This document shows positions 1 through 6,529 of a DNA stretch of 12,044 nt, piece by piece. The stretch spans positions 1 to 12,044 of the forward strand of contig JAJYSL010000119.1 in the NCBI GenBank assembly GCA_021793595.1, written 5' to 3'. The stretch comes from Acidobacteriota bacterium. Its GTDB lineage: Bacteria > Acidobacteriota > Terriglobia > Terriglobales > Acidobacteriaceae. The notes under the pieces are model-generated. The model worked only from the letters and a program-made list of their open reading frames with translations. It was not told the DNA's origin and made no database searches. Each line of letters opens with the position of its first letter. The stretch's first letter is position 1. The position numbers and the translations under genes are program-made.

Positions 1-625
1 CCGGATAGCTCCACATCCCGGCTGGTCGGTAGGCGCATTCAGGCAGCCAAATGCCGCGCGGATGCCTGCCTATATGCCGCTCATGGGTCGCCACCCCCGT
101 TTGCACCTGGGCGCGGATCGATTCGTCCGTGCCTAGCAGCGGAAAATAACCATGCGTCGCGCCGCAGGTGATGATGTCCAGCAGGCCACGCTCGCCGGCT
201 TCGCGGAATCCGCGGACAATATCTCCTCCCAACGTGTCGAAATGGTCCAACGCCTCCAGAAAATAGTTTCGCCAGTAGCGGGCTGTTTCCGCCAGGTGCG
301 GCTCGCCATTTTGGTTGAAATAGGCCTCGTCTTCTGTCGCAGAGGTAATCTTGCGCTTGAGATATTTCGGAAACTCGGCGCGAAACACGGGATGCGCCAG
401 CTGCTCCAGCAGAATCGGGGAGAGATTCAAGTTAGCCCGCAGTGCAATTCCGTCGCGTTCCAGATTGCCCACGACCCGCAATAACGGTAGATACGTCTCC
501 GCGGCAGCTTCCAGCAACCACTCCAGACCATGGGGCCATGTGCCGTGGTTGACCACATAAGGCAGATGCGCATGCAGAGTAAACGTCAGGTACCCAGAAG
601 GGCGCTGCTGAGAAGTATCGATCAT
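1..625 (-). CDS. GH57 1,4-alpha-glucan branching enzyme, N-terminal part (cut by window edge)
   Basis: An open frame runs from ATG at 625 down to base 2 with no stop, giving 208 residues; the rest lies outside the window. It matches the N-terminal (beta/alpha) catalytic domain of glycoside hydrolase family 57 branching enzymes, which form alpha-1,6 branches in glycogen-like glucans in the cytoplasm. Visible signatures are HAHLPYV (residues 18-24), the EWLLEAAAETYLPLL helix (35-49), NLNLSPILLEQL (65-76), THGYFPLL (157-164) and GIWLPECAY (191-199). Glu196 in WLPECAY is the position of the catalytic nucleophile in characterised family members. The start is supported by AAGGGA at 636-631, five bases upstream. 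The family usually has about 500 or more residues, so roughly 60% is missing. GH57 also contains amylases, but the HAHLPYV plus LPECAY pairing favours the branching-enzyme subgroup. Recognition is from memory of motifs, not a search. Confidence 0.9.
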   Translation of the reverse strand, partial: MIDTSQQRPSGYLTFTLHAHLPYVVNHGTWPHGLEWLLEAAAETYLPLLRVVGNLERDGIALRANLNLSPILLEQLAHPVFRAEFPKYLKRKITSATEDEAYFNQNGEPHLAETARYWRNYFLEALDHFDTLGGDIVRGFREAGERGLLDIITCGATHGYFPLLGTDESIRAQVQTGVATHERHIGRHPRGIWLPECAYRPAGMWSYP

Positions 626-970
626 GAATTTCCCTTAACAATATGCTTAGATGCAGATGTAGGGAGCGGTAAGGAGGATGTCTCCGATCGGCCAGCTGCG
701 ACGACCGCTCGCCTGAACCGAGATCAGCTCTACTTCTACTATAGCCGCCGCACTTGAAAATCCCAGGAAGATGCGCGATGGAAGGGAGACCGTCGAGGCC
801 TGACAACGCTCAAGCGCATCGTCTGTGCGCCACGGAACGATCGTTGCGGAAGCGAAAAGCTGTTCGGGAAGGAATGGTGCAGGAATCTAAAGGCGCATTG
901 CCGGGCCTATATCCTTTTGCTACTATCCAGATTGATCGCGTATTCTCAAGCGCGCGAAGGAGATAAGCAA
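626..970. other. Divergent intergenic spacer, GH57 / YtxH
   Basis: This 345-base spacer separates two divergently transcribed genes and should hold both promoters. I see no convincing gene in it; the short open frames lack ribosome-binding sites and recognisable sequence. The plus-strand side holds a good promoter candidate (listed separately). For the minus-strand GH57 gene only a weak -10 candidate (TATAGT, 743-738) is visible, with no good -35 partner. No strong hairpin or repeat was noticed. Confidence 0.5.
898..926 (+). promoter_or_regulatory. Candidate sigma-70-type promoter for the YtxH gene
   Basis: TTGCCG at 898-903 and TACTAT at 921-926 are separated by exactly 17 bases, giving 4/6 and 4/6 or better matches to the housekeeping -35 and -10 elements. 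Transcription would start near 933, leaving a leader of about 38 bases with a strong Shine-Dalgarno. Found by eye; not experimentally supported. Confidence 0.45.
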
Positions 971-1348
971 ATGGCAGAACAGGAAACGACTGGAATTGGC
1001 TGGTTTATCGCGGGTCTTGGACTGGGCGCGTTGCTGGGCGTTCTATTTGCTCCGAAAGCTGGCAAGGAGCTGCGGGAAGGCCTGATTACCAGCGCCAAAG
1101 ACAGCAAAGAATATGTTGCCAGCCGCAGCAGAGAAGCGCGCGATCAGATCAATTCCGTGGTCGACCGGAGCCGCAACCAGATCAATGAGTTTACCGAGCG
1201 CGGCAGGGAAGTCGCCGAAAAAAGCCGAGAGCGCTGGAGTGGAATTGTGGATCGCGTGGGCGGCAACAAAGTAGATGCGGAGCACAATTCGGTAGCTCGC
1301 GACATTGAGGAAGATTTTCACGGCGGTGCAGCCGAAAATCGCTTTTAG
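971..1348 (+). CDS. YtxH-domain small membrane protein
   Basis: A 125-residue protein with a glycine-rich hydrophobic segment at residues 9-27, followed immediately by APKAGKELR (27-35), the hallmark of the YtxH family. The remainder (36-118) is a charged, probably helical tail rich in Ser, Arg and Glu. Topology is probably one membrane anchor with a soluble coiled tail. YtxH proteins are general-stress or envelope-associated proteins of unknown biochemical role. The start at 971 is chosen because AAGGAGA (957-963) sits seven bases upstream; an in-frame ATG at 917 would add 18 residues but lacks such a site and would overlap the candidate promoter. The downstream gene, 178 bases away on the same strand, encodes a DUF948-like protein. 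Bacillus ytxG and ytxH form a comparable pair, so the two may work together. Family assignment is strong; function is unknown. Confidence 0.88.
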   Translation: MAEQETTGIGWFIAGLGLGALLGVLFAPKAGKELREGLITSAKDSKEYVASRSREARDQINSVVDRSRNQINEFTERGREVAEKSRERWSGIVDRVGGNKVDAEHNSVARDIEEDFHGGAAENRF

Positions 1349-1526
1349 CGCATCTCAACGGCAAGCGTGCCAAGAAACCAACTGTCTCGCTTTCAGCCCG
1401 GCAGTTCGCCGCGATTGGTTCCACCTCTACGTACGCCACTCCGATCCGGTGCTAACCTAGCCCAGATTCGCCTGGCGGTCGAGGCCAATGGTCTGCAGGT
1501 GCAAATTTCGCAACTAGGGGGCTTCT

Positions 1527-2030
1527 ATGCCAACCGGATCCATGGTTTTCCTTGTGTTTACTGGAGTTGTTACGTTTGCCGTGGTATTGCAAACGATTCT
1601 TTTGCTCGCGATCGCCGTGGCTGCCAAGACGTCGCAACGCAAAATAATGGAGCAGGTGGACAAACTGCACGATGAGGTTCGCCCTGTCCTGAATGCCGCA
1701 TCGGACTTAATGGAATTGTTCGATGACATGTCTCCACGTATTCGGGCCATTACTGCCAATGTCCAAACTGCCAGTGAACGCCTGCGCCAGCAGGTGGATC
1801 ACATCGACAGCGTAGTCGAAGATATCACTGGCAAGAGCCGCCGTCAGGTTGTCCGCATCGATGGCATGGTAACCGACACGCTGGACGGCATCGCTCGCGG
1901 CACCCGCACTATTCAAGACAACATTATGGCGCCCTTGCGACAGATTGGCGGCTGGATGAATACCATTCGCACCGCCATGGATCTGTTGCGCGGAGGCGAT
2001 CGTCGCTCTCGACGTTACGACGAAGACTAG
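1527..2030 (+). CDS. DUF948/YtxG-like membrane-anchored coiled-coil protein
   Basis: A 167-residue protein with one N-terminal transmembrane segment (residues about 7-33) followed by a long amphipathic helical region (36-152). Hydrophobic residues there recur in a heptad-like pattern, and the tail is highly charged (RRGDRR-type, ending DED). This build resembles DUF948/YtxG proteins, membrane-tethered coiled coils that in Bacillus are encoded beside YtxH. The start at 1527 follows AGGGGG at 1516-1521 with a five-base gap; Met6 is a less likely alternative. The 178-base gap to the YtxH gene holds no obvious terminator or promoter, so co-transcription is possible but unproven. It converges on the proline dehydrogenase gene with 89 bases between stop codons; only short weak hairpins are seen there and no T-tract terminator. 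No enzymatic motif is visible, and a structural or stress role is inference. Confidence 0.78.
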   Translation: MPTGSMVFLVFTGVVTFAVVLQTILLLAIAVAAKTSQRKIMEQVDKLHDEVRPVLNAASDLMELFDDMSPRIRAITANVQTASERLRQQVDHIDSVVEDITGKSRRQVVRIDGMVTDTLDGIARGTRTIQDNIMAPLRQIGGWMNTIRTAMDLLRGGDRRSRRYDED

Positions 2031-2119
2031 TACTGAGAAGTGCCAACCCGCCCCATGGGCATTGAGACTGGCAGCGAAAGCCTTTGCGTTCCAGAACTCC
2101 TGGCGTAATGTTTGGCTCA

Positions 2120-3046
2120 CTAAAAAAAATTCTTGGCAACGAATAGAACATTTGCGGGACGTTCCGCCAGCCGACGCATGAAATATGGGTACCATTCCTT
2201 CCCAAACGGAACGTAGACGCGCATGTTGTAGCCCTCCTTCACCAGAGATGTTTGTAGATCGCGGCGGATGCCGTACAGCATCTGAAATTCAAAGCTGTGT
2301 TTGTCGATGCCTTTCTCCGCCACAAATCTCTTCGTGGCGCGGATAATGCCGTCGTCATGTGTCGCCAGGCCGTGATAAATTCCGCTGGTCAACAGAATCT
2401 TCATCAGCTTCACATAATTGGCATCCACGTCCTTCTTGTCCGGGAAAGCCACGGTGGGCGGTTCCTTGTACGCTCCCTTGCAGAGGCGGATGCGAATGCC
2501 GTCGCCCACCAGCGAGCGAACGTCATTTTCGCACCGATAAAGGTACGCCTGCAGCACGGTCCCAATGTGTCCGCCATGGCCTTGCATGGCATGCAATTCA
2601 CGTGTCAGGTCGATGGTTGCCTGGGTGTACTCGGCCCCTTCCATGTCCACGCGAATAAAACTATTGGCACTGGCAGCATGATCGACCAGCTCGCAGACGA
2701 TGCGGCGCGCAATCGAGGGGTCAAGATCCATCCCCATCTGCGTCAGCTTCACGCTCACATTGGCCTGCAGGCCGCGTTCTTCAATCGCATCCAGCAGTTG
2801 GTGGTAGATTTCGGCGCTTTGCTGCGCCTCCAGCTCGGTGGTTACATTTTCTCCCAGGCTGTCGAGCGAAACGGGGATGCCATCACGATTCAGTGTTTGC
2901 GCAACCTGCAATGCATCGGAAACGCGCATGCCGGCGATAAAGCGTCCCGACATTTTTTGCCCTATGCGCGAATTTTCCGCGAAGGCTCGCAATGGTTTGT
3001 TCTGGGACAACTCAATCAAGGCGGAGCGAAGGAGATTCGTACTCAT
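2120..3046 (-). CDS. Proline dehydrogenase (monofunctional, FAD-dependent)
   Basis: A 308-residue protein, the usual length of monofunctional PRODH (about 300-310). It oxidises L-proline to delta-1-pyrroline-5-carboxylate, passing electrons through FAD to the quinone pool; P5C dehydrogenase, not in this window, then makes glutamate. Conserved blocks in order are LDSLGENV (61-68), SVKLTQMG (98-105), RVDMEG (132-137), TVLQAYLYR (163-171), RLCKGAYKEP (187-196), ATHD (228-231), EFQMLYGIR (253-261) and the C-terminal YPYFMRRLAERPAN (286-299). Arg291 and Arg292 of that last block bind the proline carboxylate in the characterised Deinococcus enzyme. ATG at 3046 is preferred: GAGG lies nine bases upstream, whereas the alternative TTG at 3052 leaves only three. 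Citrate synthase is the next gene upstream on the same strand, 321 bases away, too far to assume one transcript. The family is often named putA or putB; I leave the symbol blank. Confidence 0.95.
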   Translation of the reverse strand: MSTNLLRSALIELSQNKPLRAFAENSRIGQKMSGRFIAGMRVSDALQVAQTLNRDGIPVSLDSLGENVTTELEAQQSAEIYHQLLDAIEERGLQANVSVKLTQMGMDLDPSIARRIVCELVDHAASANSFIRVDMEGAEYTQATIDLTRELHAMQGHGGHIGTVLQAYLYRCENDVRSLVGDGIRIRLCKGAYKEPPTVAFPDKKDVDANYVKLMKILLTSGIYHGLATHDDGIIRATKRFVAEKGIDKHSFEFQMLYGIRRDLQTSLVKEGYNMRVYVPFGKEWYPYFMRRLAERPANVLFVAKNFF

Positions 3047-3367
3047 CGGCAACGGCCTCAGCCAAACTCTCTATTCTGTCATAGAGTGGGAAAGGGAGTG
3101 AGTCTTAGAGATATTGTCCCCACGCGCGTGCAAACTTGAGTTTTACAGTTGTTGGGTGAAGGTGGCTGCAATGCCGCCGGCATTTTAGCTCAATGGGAAG
3201 CTAGATCAAACGGACTATTATTTCCGCGCACGGATGCCGAGAACGGAAGGCATCTCATTCTCCCTCGTTCTCGAGCCCTGGAATATGGATGAAGTCCGTC
3301 TGCTGCTGCCGCAAGATTCACACGCCATAACACGGTCAAGACGTAAGGCGGTCGGCAACCGATGGAG
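3047..3367. other. Intergenic spacer between citrate synthase and proline dehydrogenase
   Basis: No convincing gene is seen in these 321 bases. Three inverted repeats are visible. CTCTAT/ATAGAG with a 6-base loop lies at about 3069-3086, in the proline dehydrogenase leader. AATGCC/GGCATT with a GCC loop lies at 3170-3184 and is followed by TTT on the plus strand. CGAGAACG/CGTTCTCG (3238-3245 and 3266-3273) is an 8-base stem with a 20-base loop. The last two lie downstream of citrate synthase on the minus strand but lack a T-tract in that direction, so they are not good intrinsic terminators. A proline dehydrogenase promoter or operator is expected here; I could not pick a convincing one. Confidence 0.45.
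3238..3273. repeat. 8-bp inverted repeat with 20-base loop
   Basis: CGAGAACG at 3238-3245 is the exact reverse complement of CGTTCTCG at 3266-3273. It lies about 95 bases past the citrate synthase stop on the minus strand. It may be an mRNA 3'-end stabilising stem, a terminator without T-tract, or a protein-binding site; the sequence alone does not decide. Confidence 0.4.
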
Positions 3368-4501
3368 TTATCGTCTCTCCAGCGGAATGTACTTGTTCGG
3401 GTAAGCCGGTCCAATGTATTCGGCGCGCGGGCGGATCAGCCGATTGTCGTCCAGTTGCTCCATGACATGAGCGGCCCAGCCGGCAATGCGGCTGACGGCA
3501 AAAATCGGGGTGAACAGATCCACATCAATGCCTAGCGTGGTGTAGGTCGAAGCCGAATAGAAATCCACGTTGGCATTCAGCTTCTTTTCCTGCTTCACAA
3601 ACAGTTCCACCTTGCGCGACATATCGAACCATTTGGGATTGCCATCGGCCCGTCCCAGGTCCTCCGACATGCGGCGGAGATGCGTCGCGCGCGGATCCTC
3701 CGTGTGGTACACGCGATGCCCGAAGCCGGGGATTTTCTTCTTGTCGGCCAGCATCTGCCGAACGTATTCCACCGGGTCCGCACCCGCTTTGTCGATCGCA
3801 AAAAGGATGCGCATCACGGCCTCATTCGCGCCGCCATGCAGCGATCCCTTCAATGCGCCAATGGCCCCAGTGATCGCGGAATGCATATCGGACAGTGTGG
3901 CAACGATCACACGGGCGGTGAAGGTCGACGCGTTCAATTCATGATCGGCATGCAGAATCAACGCCACGTCCAGGGCCCGCTCCGCGGTTGGTGAAGGTTT
4001 TTCGCCATTTAACATCCACAAGAAGTTGCCTGCATGGCTCAACGATGGGTCAGCCGGGACAATCGATTTTCCCTTGCGAATGCGATCATAGGTCGCGATG
4101 ATCATGGGAATCTGCGAAGTCAACCGAAAACTCTTGCGCAGGTTGGCTTCGTCCGACATAACTTCCTGGTCAGGGTCATACATGCTTAGCGCGGAAACCG
4201 CGGTACGCAGCACCGCCATGGGCAATGCATTTTTCGGTAACGCTTCTAGCAGTTGGACCACCTCCGGCGGCAGCACGCGGCTCAAAGCCAGATGTTGATT
4301 GAATTCCGCCAGTTCCTTTTCCGTGGGCAGACGCCCGAACCACAGCAGGTAAGTTGTTTCGGGAAATGTCGATTTTTCCGCAAGTTCGTGAATATCGATG
4401 CCGCGATAGGCCAGGACGCCCGCATCTCCATCGATCAAGCAGATACCGGAATTGGAAGCAACGATATCTTCCAATCCGCGTGCCACGGCAGTCGTAGACA
4501 T
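3368..4501 (-). CDS. Citrate synthase (citrate/2-methylcitrate synthase family)
   Basis: A 377-residue protein of the short bacterial citrate synthase type, which condenses acetyl-CoA and oxaloacetate to citrate at the entry to the TCA cycle. Key residues (numbered from ATG at 4501) are His187 in HADHELNAST, catalytic His222 in SLHGGANEAVM, His262 in PGFGHRVYHTEDPRA, catalytic Asp313 in NVDFYSAS, and Arg338 in the AVSRIAGWAAH block; these correspond to the substrate-binding and catalytic His/His/Asp set of the pig enzyme. ATG at 4507 is also possible, but GGAG at 4514-4511 is only three bases from it and nine from 4501, so 4501 is favoured. A candidate promoter lies at 4567-4596. Short citrate synthases and 2-methylcitrate synthases (PrpC) are hard to separate by eye. 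No prpB or prpD neighbour is present, which favours the TCA role. It would equally fit the names gltA or citZ. Confidence 0.95.
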   Translation of the reverse strand: MSTTAVARGLEDIVASNSGICLIDGDAGVLAYRGIDIHELAEKSTFPETTYLLWFGRLPTEKELAEFNQHLALSRVLPPEVVQLLEALPKNALPMAVLRTAVSALSMYDPDQEVMSDEANLRKSFRLTSQIPMIIATYDRIRKGKSIVPADPSLSHAGNFLWMLNGEKPSPTAERALDVALILHADHELNASTFTARVIVATLSDMHSAITGAIGALKGSLHGGANEAVMRILFAIDKAGADPVEYVRQMLADKKKIPGFGHRVYHTEDPRATHLRRMSEDLGRADGNPKWFDMSRKVELFVKQEKKLNANVDFYSASTYTTLGIDVDLFTPIFAVSRIAGWAAHVMEQLDDNRLIRPRAEYIGPAYPNKYIPLERR

Positions 4502-4912
4502 ATTCATTTTCTCCAGAATTTTTTCATGGAATCCGGTAACGACGCGCGCCAGACCCGTCTTTCACGATCTTACAGCGCGAGAAGGACGTTCGTCATTCTC
4601 GTCGCTTCCATACTGACCGGGTGAGTCGGCGCAAGCAACCCTCCTCGTCCAGGTAGCAACGGGGGCATCCTGCTTTCCATGGATCGACAGCTTCGTAATT
4701 ACTTTCTCGTCGCTTATGACCGGACACCTTGTTTTGTCATCACGCCGTCATGCATATTACACAGACTCGCGGACCGTTTCCGACACTCACGTCATTTGTC
4801 CGCGGCGCTGTTTTGTGAAAACCTAGGGTGTGCCGTTGCGCCTCCAGGAACAGATCTTGAGTCGCGTTTTTCGCTCATGGCGCGTCCCACTGTGGAAAGG
4901 AGCCATCTAGGA
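4502..4912. other. Divergent intergenic spacer, citrate synthase / coiled-coil protein
   Basis: This 411-base spacer lies between divergent genes. It holds the citrate synthase ribosome-binding site and candidate promoter. An open frame extends the plus-strand gene upstream to 4679, but that stretch encodes a cysteine/histidine-mixed sequence unlike the rest of the protein and has no ribosome-binding site, so I treat it as non-coding. On the plus strand TTGTCA at 4734-4739 is a fair -35 element, but the best partner (TATTAC, 4755-4760) is only 15 bases away. A small hairpin, GTTTT/AAAAC with a GTG loop, sits at 4810-4822. No other feature was noticed. Confidence 0.45.
4567..4596 (-). promoter_or_regulatory. 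Candidate promoter for citrate synthase
   Basis: Reading the minus strand, ATGACG (4596-4591) and TAAGAT (4572-4567) are spaced by 18 bases, each matching 4/6 of the sigma-70 consensus. The resulting leader would be about 55-60 bases. Eye-picked and moderate in strength. Confidence 0.3.
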
Positions 4913-5743
4913 ATGCCCGAAGGTGATGTATATGGGGAAGAGCGGTCTCCTTCCGGTCTTTTGATCTTGATTGCCGGGCTTTCTTTCCTCCTCGCCATCG
5001 GCGCACTGGCGTGGACTTATTCTCTGCAAAATCGCCTGGACGCCACTGCGGCGCAATTGACCCAGTCGCGGGAACGTGTCGAGCATCTGGCTGCGCAACA
5101 GGCCGACCTTTGGCGGCAGCTTCACGCCACCAATGAAGAATTCGGCGCCAAGCTTGGGATCACGCAGAATCAGATTGAGTTGCGCGCCCAGGGCATCCTG
5201 CGTCAACAGGAGTTGGCGGACACACGGATCGCCCAGCAGGAAGCAGCAACTCGTCAAAAAGTGAGCGACGTTACCAATGCGGTCTCCAACGTGCAAACTG
5301 CCGTGGGAGGAGTCAAGCAAGACGTTGCCAATACCAAGCAGCAGCTAGCCAGTACTCAACAGCAGCTGCATACAGTCATCGGGGACATGGGCGTTCAGAG
5401 TGGCCTGATCGCTACCAATACTGAGCAACTCAATTACCTGAAACACCAGGGAGATCGCAATTATATTGAATTCACCCTGCACAAGGGGCAGCCGCCGCTC
5501 CCTGTCTCCATTATTAAGCTGCAGTTGCACAAGGCCGATACCAAACACTCGCGATATACGCTCTATGTTTTTTCCGATGACAAGCGCTTGGAAAAGAAGA
5601 ATCGCGATCTCGACGAGCCGCTGCAGTTTTACACCGGGAACCCGCCCATGCTGTTTGAAATTGTCATCAATCGCATTGGCAAAAATCAGGTTTCCGGGTA
5701 TTTGTCGGCGCCGAAAAACATGCCCAAATCTTTCGCCCCTTAA
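4913..5743 (+). CDS. Membrane-anchored coiled-coil protein of unknown function
   Basis: I do not recognise this 276-residue protein as a named family. It has a short acidic N-terminus, one transmembrane segment (residues 15-36), and a long coiled coil (about 38-178) rich in Gln, Ala, Asn and Thr with repeated motifs such as VQTAVGGVKQDV and QQLASTQQQL. The C-terminal globular domain (about 180-269) contains GDRNYIEFTLHKG, TLYVFSDDKRLEKKNRDLDEPL and FEIVINRIGKNQVSGYLSAPK, with alternating hydrophobic residues that suggest a beta-rich fold. Topology is probably a signal anchor with the coiled coil and C-terminal domain outside the cytoplasm, resembling a periplasmic tether. ATG at 4913 is preferred because GGAAAGGAG (4894-4902) lies ten bases upstream and the protein becomes coherent from there; the longer frame from 4679 is rejected. 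It is convergent with the gene at 5852-6481, which also has an anchored beta-type domain. No catalytic motif is seen. Confidence 0.75.
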   Translation: MPEGDVYGEERSPSGLLILIAGLSFLLAIGALAWTYSLQNRLDATAAQLTQSRERVEHLAAQQADLWRQLHATNEEFGAKLGITQNQIELRAQGILRQQELADTRIAQQEAATRQKVSDVTNAVSNVQTAVGGVKQDVANTKQQLASTQQQLHTVIGDMGVQSGLIATNTEQLNYLKHQGDRNYIEFTLHKGQPPLPVSIIKLQLHKADTKHSRYTLYVFSDDKRLEKKNRDLDEPLQFYTGNPPMLFEIVINRIGKNQVSGYLSAPKNMPKSFAP

Positions 5744-5803
5744 TTTCTAAGGAACGATGGCAGATCCGGATGCGAGTCGGCCCAAAAAGATTTTCAGTCG
5801 ATA

Positions 5804-5846
5804 GCGACGTATGTCGCAGCTTTCTCGAGACGTGCAGGAGTCTGCA
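5804..5846. terminator. Weak hairpins between convergent genes
   Basis: Two perfect 5-bp stems lie in the 108-base gap between convergent stop codons: GCGAC/GTCGC with a GTAT loop (5804-5817) and TGCAG/CTGCA with a GAGT loop (5833-5846). Neither has a classical T-tract directly after it; plus-strand TTTC follows the first within four bases. They could act as a modest bidirectional terminator. Confidence 0.3.
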
Positions 5847-5851
5847 GTGTG

Positions 5852-6481
5852 TTATTGCAGCGGCAGAACCAGCGTACGTGCGTGTTGAAAACTGACAATC
5901 AGTTGGGCGGCCTTATGTTGGTCCCATTGTTCCTTGGTCCACGGATAAGCAAAAACCATCAACCCCTCCGCCGATTGCCCTGGGGCGATGACCTGATGGC
6001 GCGCCAACGGCTGCATGCTCATTTGCTTCAACTCAGGAAAACGCTGCATGAAGCGATCGATGTCCTCCGGCAACGCCGCAGAGCTTTGGCTGGATTCGCC
6101 TTTCATCTTGACATCTGAAATCAGATCGAAGATCGTCAGTGGATCTTTGCTGATGTTTGTGACCCGCGCCTGAACCAGCAGAACCGTTTCATTCTGCGCC
6201 GGAACGAGGCCGGGCAACCCTGGTCCGGTCTGCGAATTCCCGGCATCCACCTGCACTGGGTAGGCCACTTCTCGCAGCACCGCACCCGAAGCGTCCGGCT
6301 TCGCCTGTCCAAAATGCGCAAACAACGCCCACGCAATCGCAAGCCCAATCGTTACGACAATTGCAGGTACCACAAGAGGACGCCAGGGCTCTTGTGGCTC
6401 GATCTCCTCCATTTCGAGCGCGCCGACATTTGGGGTCTGCGAATTTGGCTGCTGCGAATCAGGTGTATTCGGTGTATTCAT
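5852..6481 (-). CDS. Membrane-anchored protein of unknown function with C-terminal beta-type domain
   Basis: This 209-residue protein is not recognised as a named family. Residues 1-34 are low-complexity (Asn, Thr, Pro, Gln, then acidic), 35-57 form a single transmembrane segment (PLVVPAIVVTIGLAIAW core), and 95-209 contain alternating hydrophobic strands beginning ETVLLVQARVTNISKDPLTIFD. The phrase 'VxVTNxSxxPLTI' is typical of small extracytoplasmic Ig-like or DUF4352/FxLYD-like domains, but this is resemblance only. There is no signal peptidase site, so it is probably anchored with the C-terminal domain outside the cytoplasm. Its ATG lies 48 bases after the polX stop on the same strand, so co-transcription is likely; the functional link to DNA repair is unclear. 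No good Shine-Dalgarno is seen, so the start is less certain. The first codons include an exact 9-base tandem repeat encoding NTP-NTP. Confidence 0.72.
   Translation of the reverse strand: MNTPNTPDSQQPNSQTPNVGALEMEEIEPQEPWRPLVVPAIVVTIGLAIAWALFAHFGQAKPDASGAVLREVAYPVQVDAGNSQTGPGLPGLVPAQNETVLLVQARVTNISKDPLTIFDLISDVKMKGESSQSSAALPEDIDRFMQRFPELKQMSMQPLARHQVIAPGQSAEGLMVFAYPWTKEQWDQHKAAQLIVSFQHARTLVLPLQ
6462..6479. repeat. 9-bp tandem duplication in the 5' end of a gene
   Basis: GGTGTATTC occurs twice in a row at 6462-6470 and 6471-6479. It encodes Asn-Thr-Pro twice near the N-terminus of the 209-residue membrane protein. Copy-number change would keep the frame. Confidence 0.6.
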
Positions 6482-6529
6482 GGTTGCAAGCAGTTTACTC
6501 GGAATCTGGAGAAATCAGCAGAAAAACGT

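Noticed and set aside
432..806. 124-residue minus-strand open frame overlapping the GH57 start
   Set aside because: Out of frame with the GH57 gene, whose motifs and ribosome-binding site are clear; the predicted product has no coherent features.
2297..3139. 280-residue open frame on the plus strand opposite proline dehydrogenase
   Set aside because: It lies antisense to a fully convincing enzyme gene, has no recognisable motifs, and is explained by the codon bias of the real gene.
3178..3255. tRNA-like string: GCCGGCA followed by TAGCTCAATGGGAAGCTA, resembling an acceptor 5' strand and D-arm
   Set aside because: Three extra bases lie between acceptor and D-arm, no matching anticodon stem is seen, no GTTCGA-type T-arm follows, and the 3' acceptor strand is missing. 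At most a remnant, more likely chance.
3190..3414. 74-residue minus-strand open frame in the spacer downstream of citrate synthase
   Set aside because: Overlaps the citrate synthase end in another frame, lacks a ribosome-binding site, and encodes nothing recognisable.
4679..4912. N-terminal extension of the coiled-coil protein frame
   Set aside because: No ribosome-binding site at 4679, composition unlike the rest of the protein, and a good site precedes ATG 4913.
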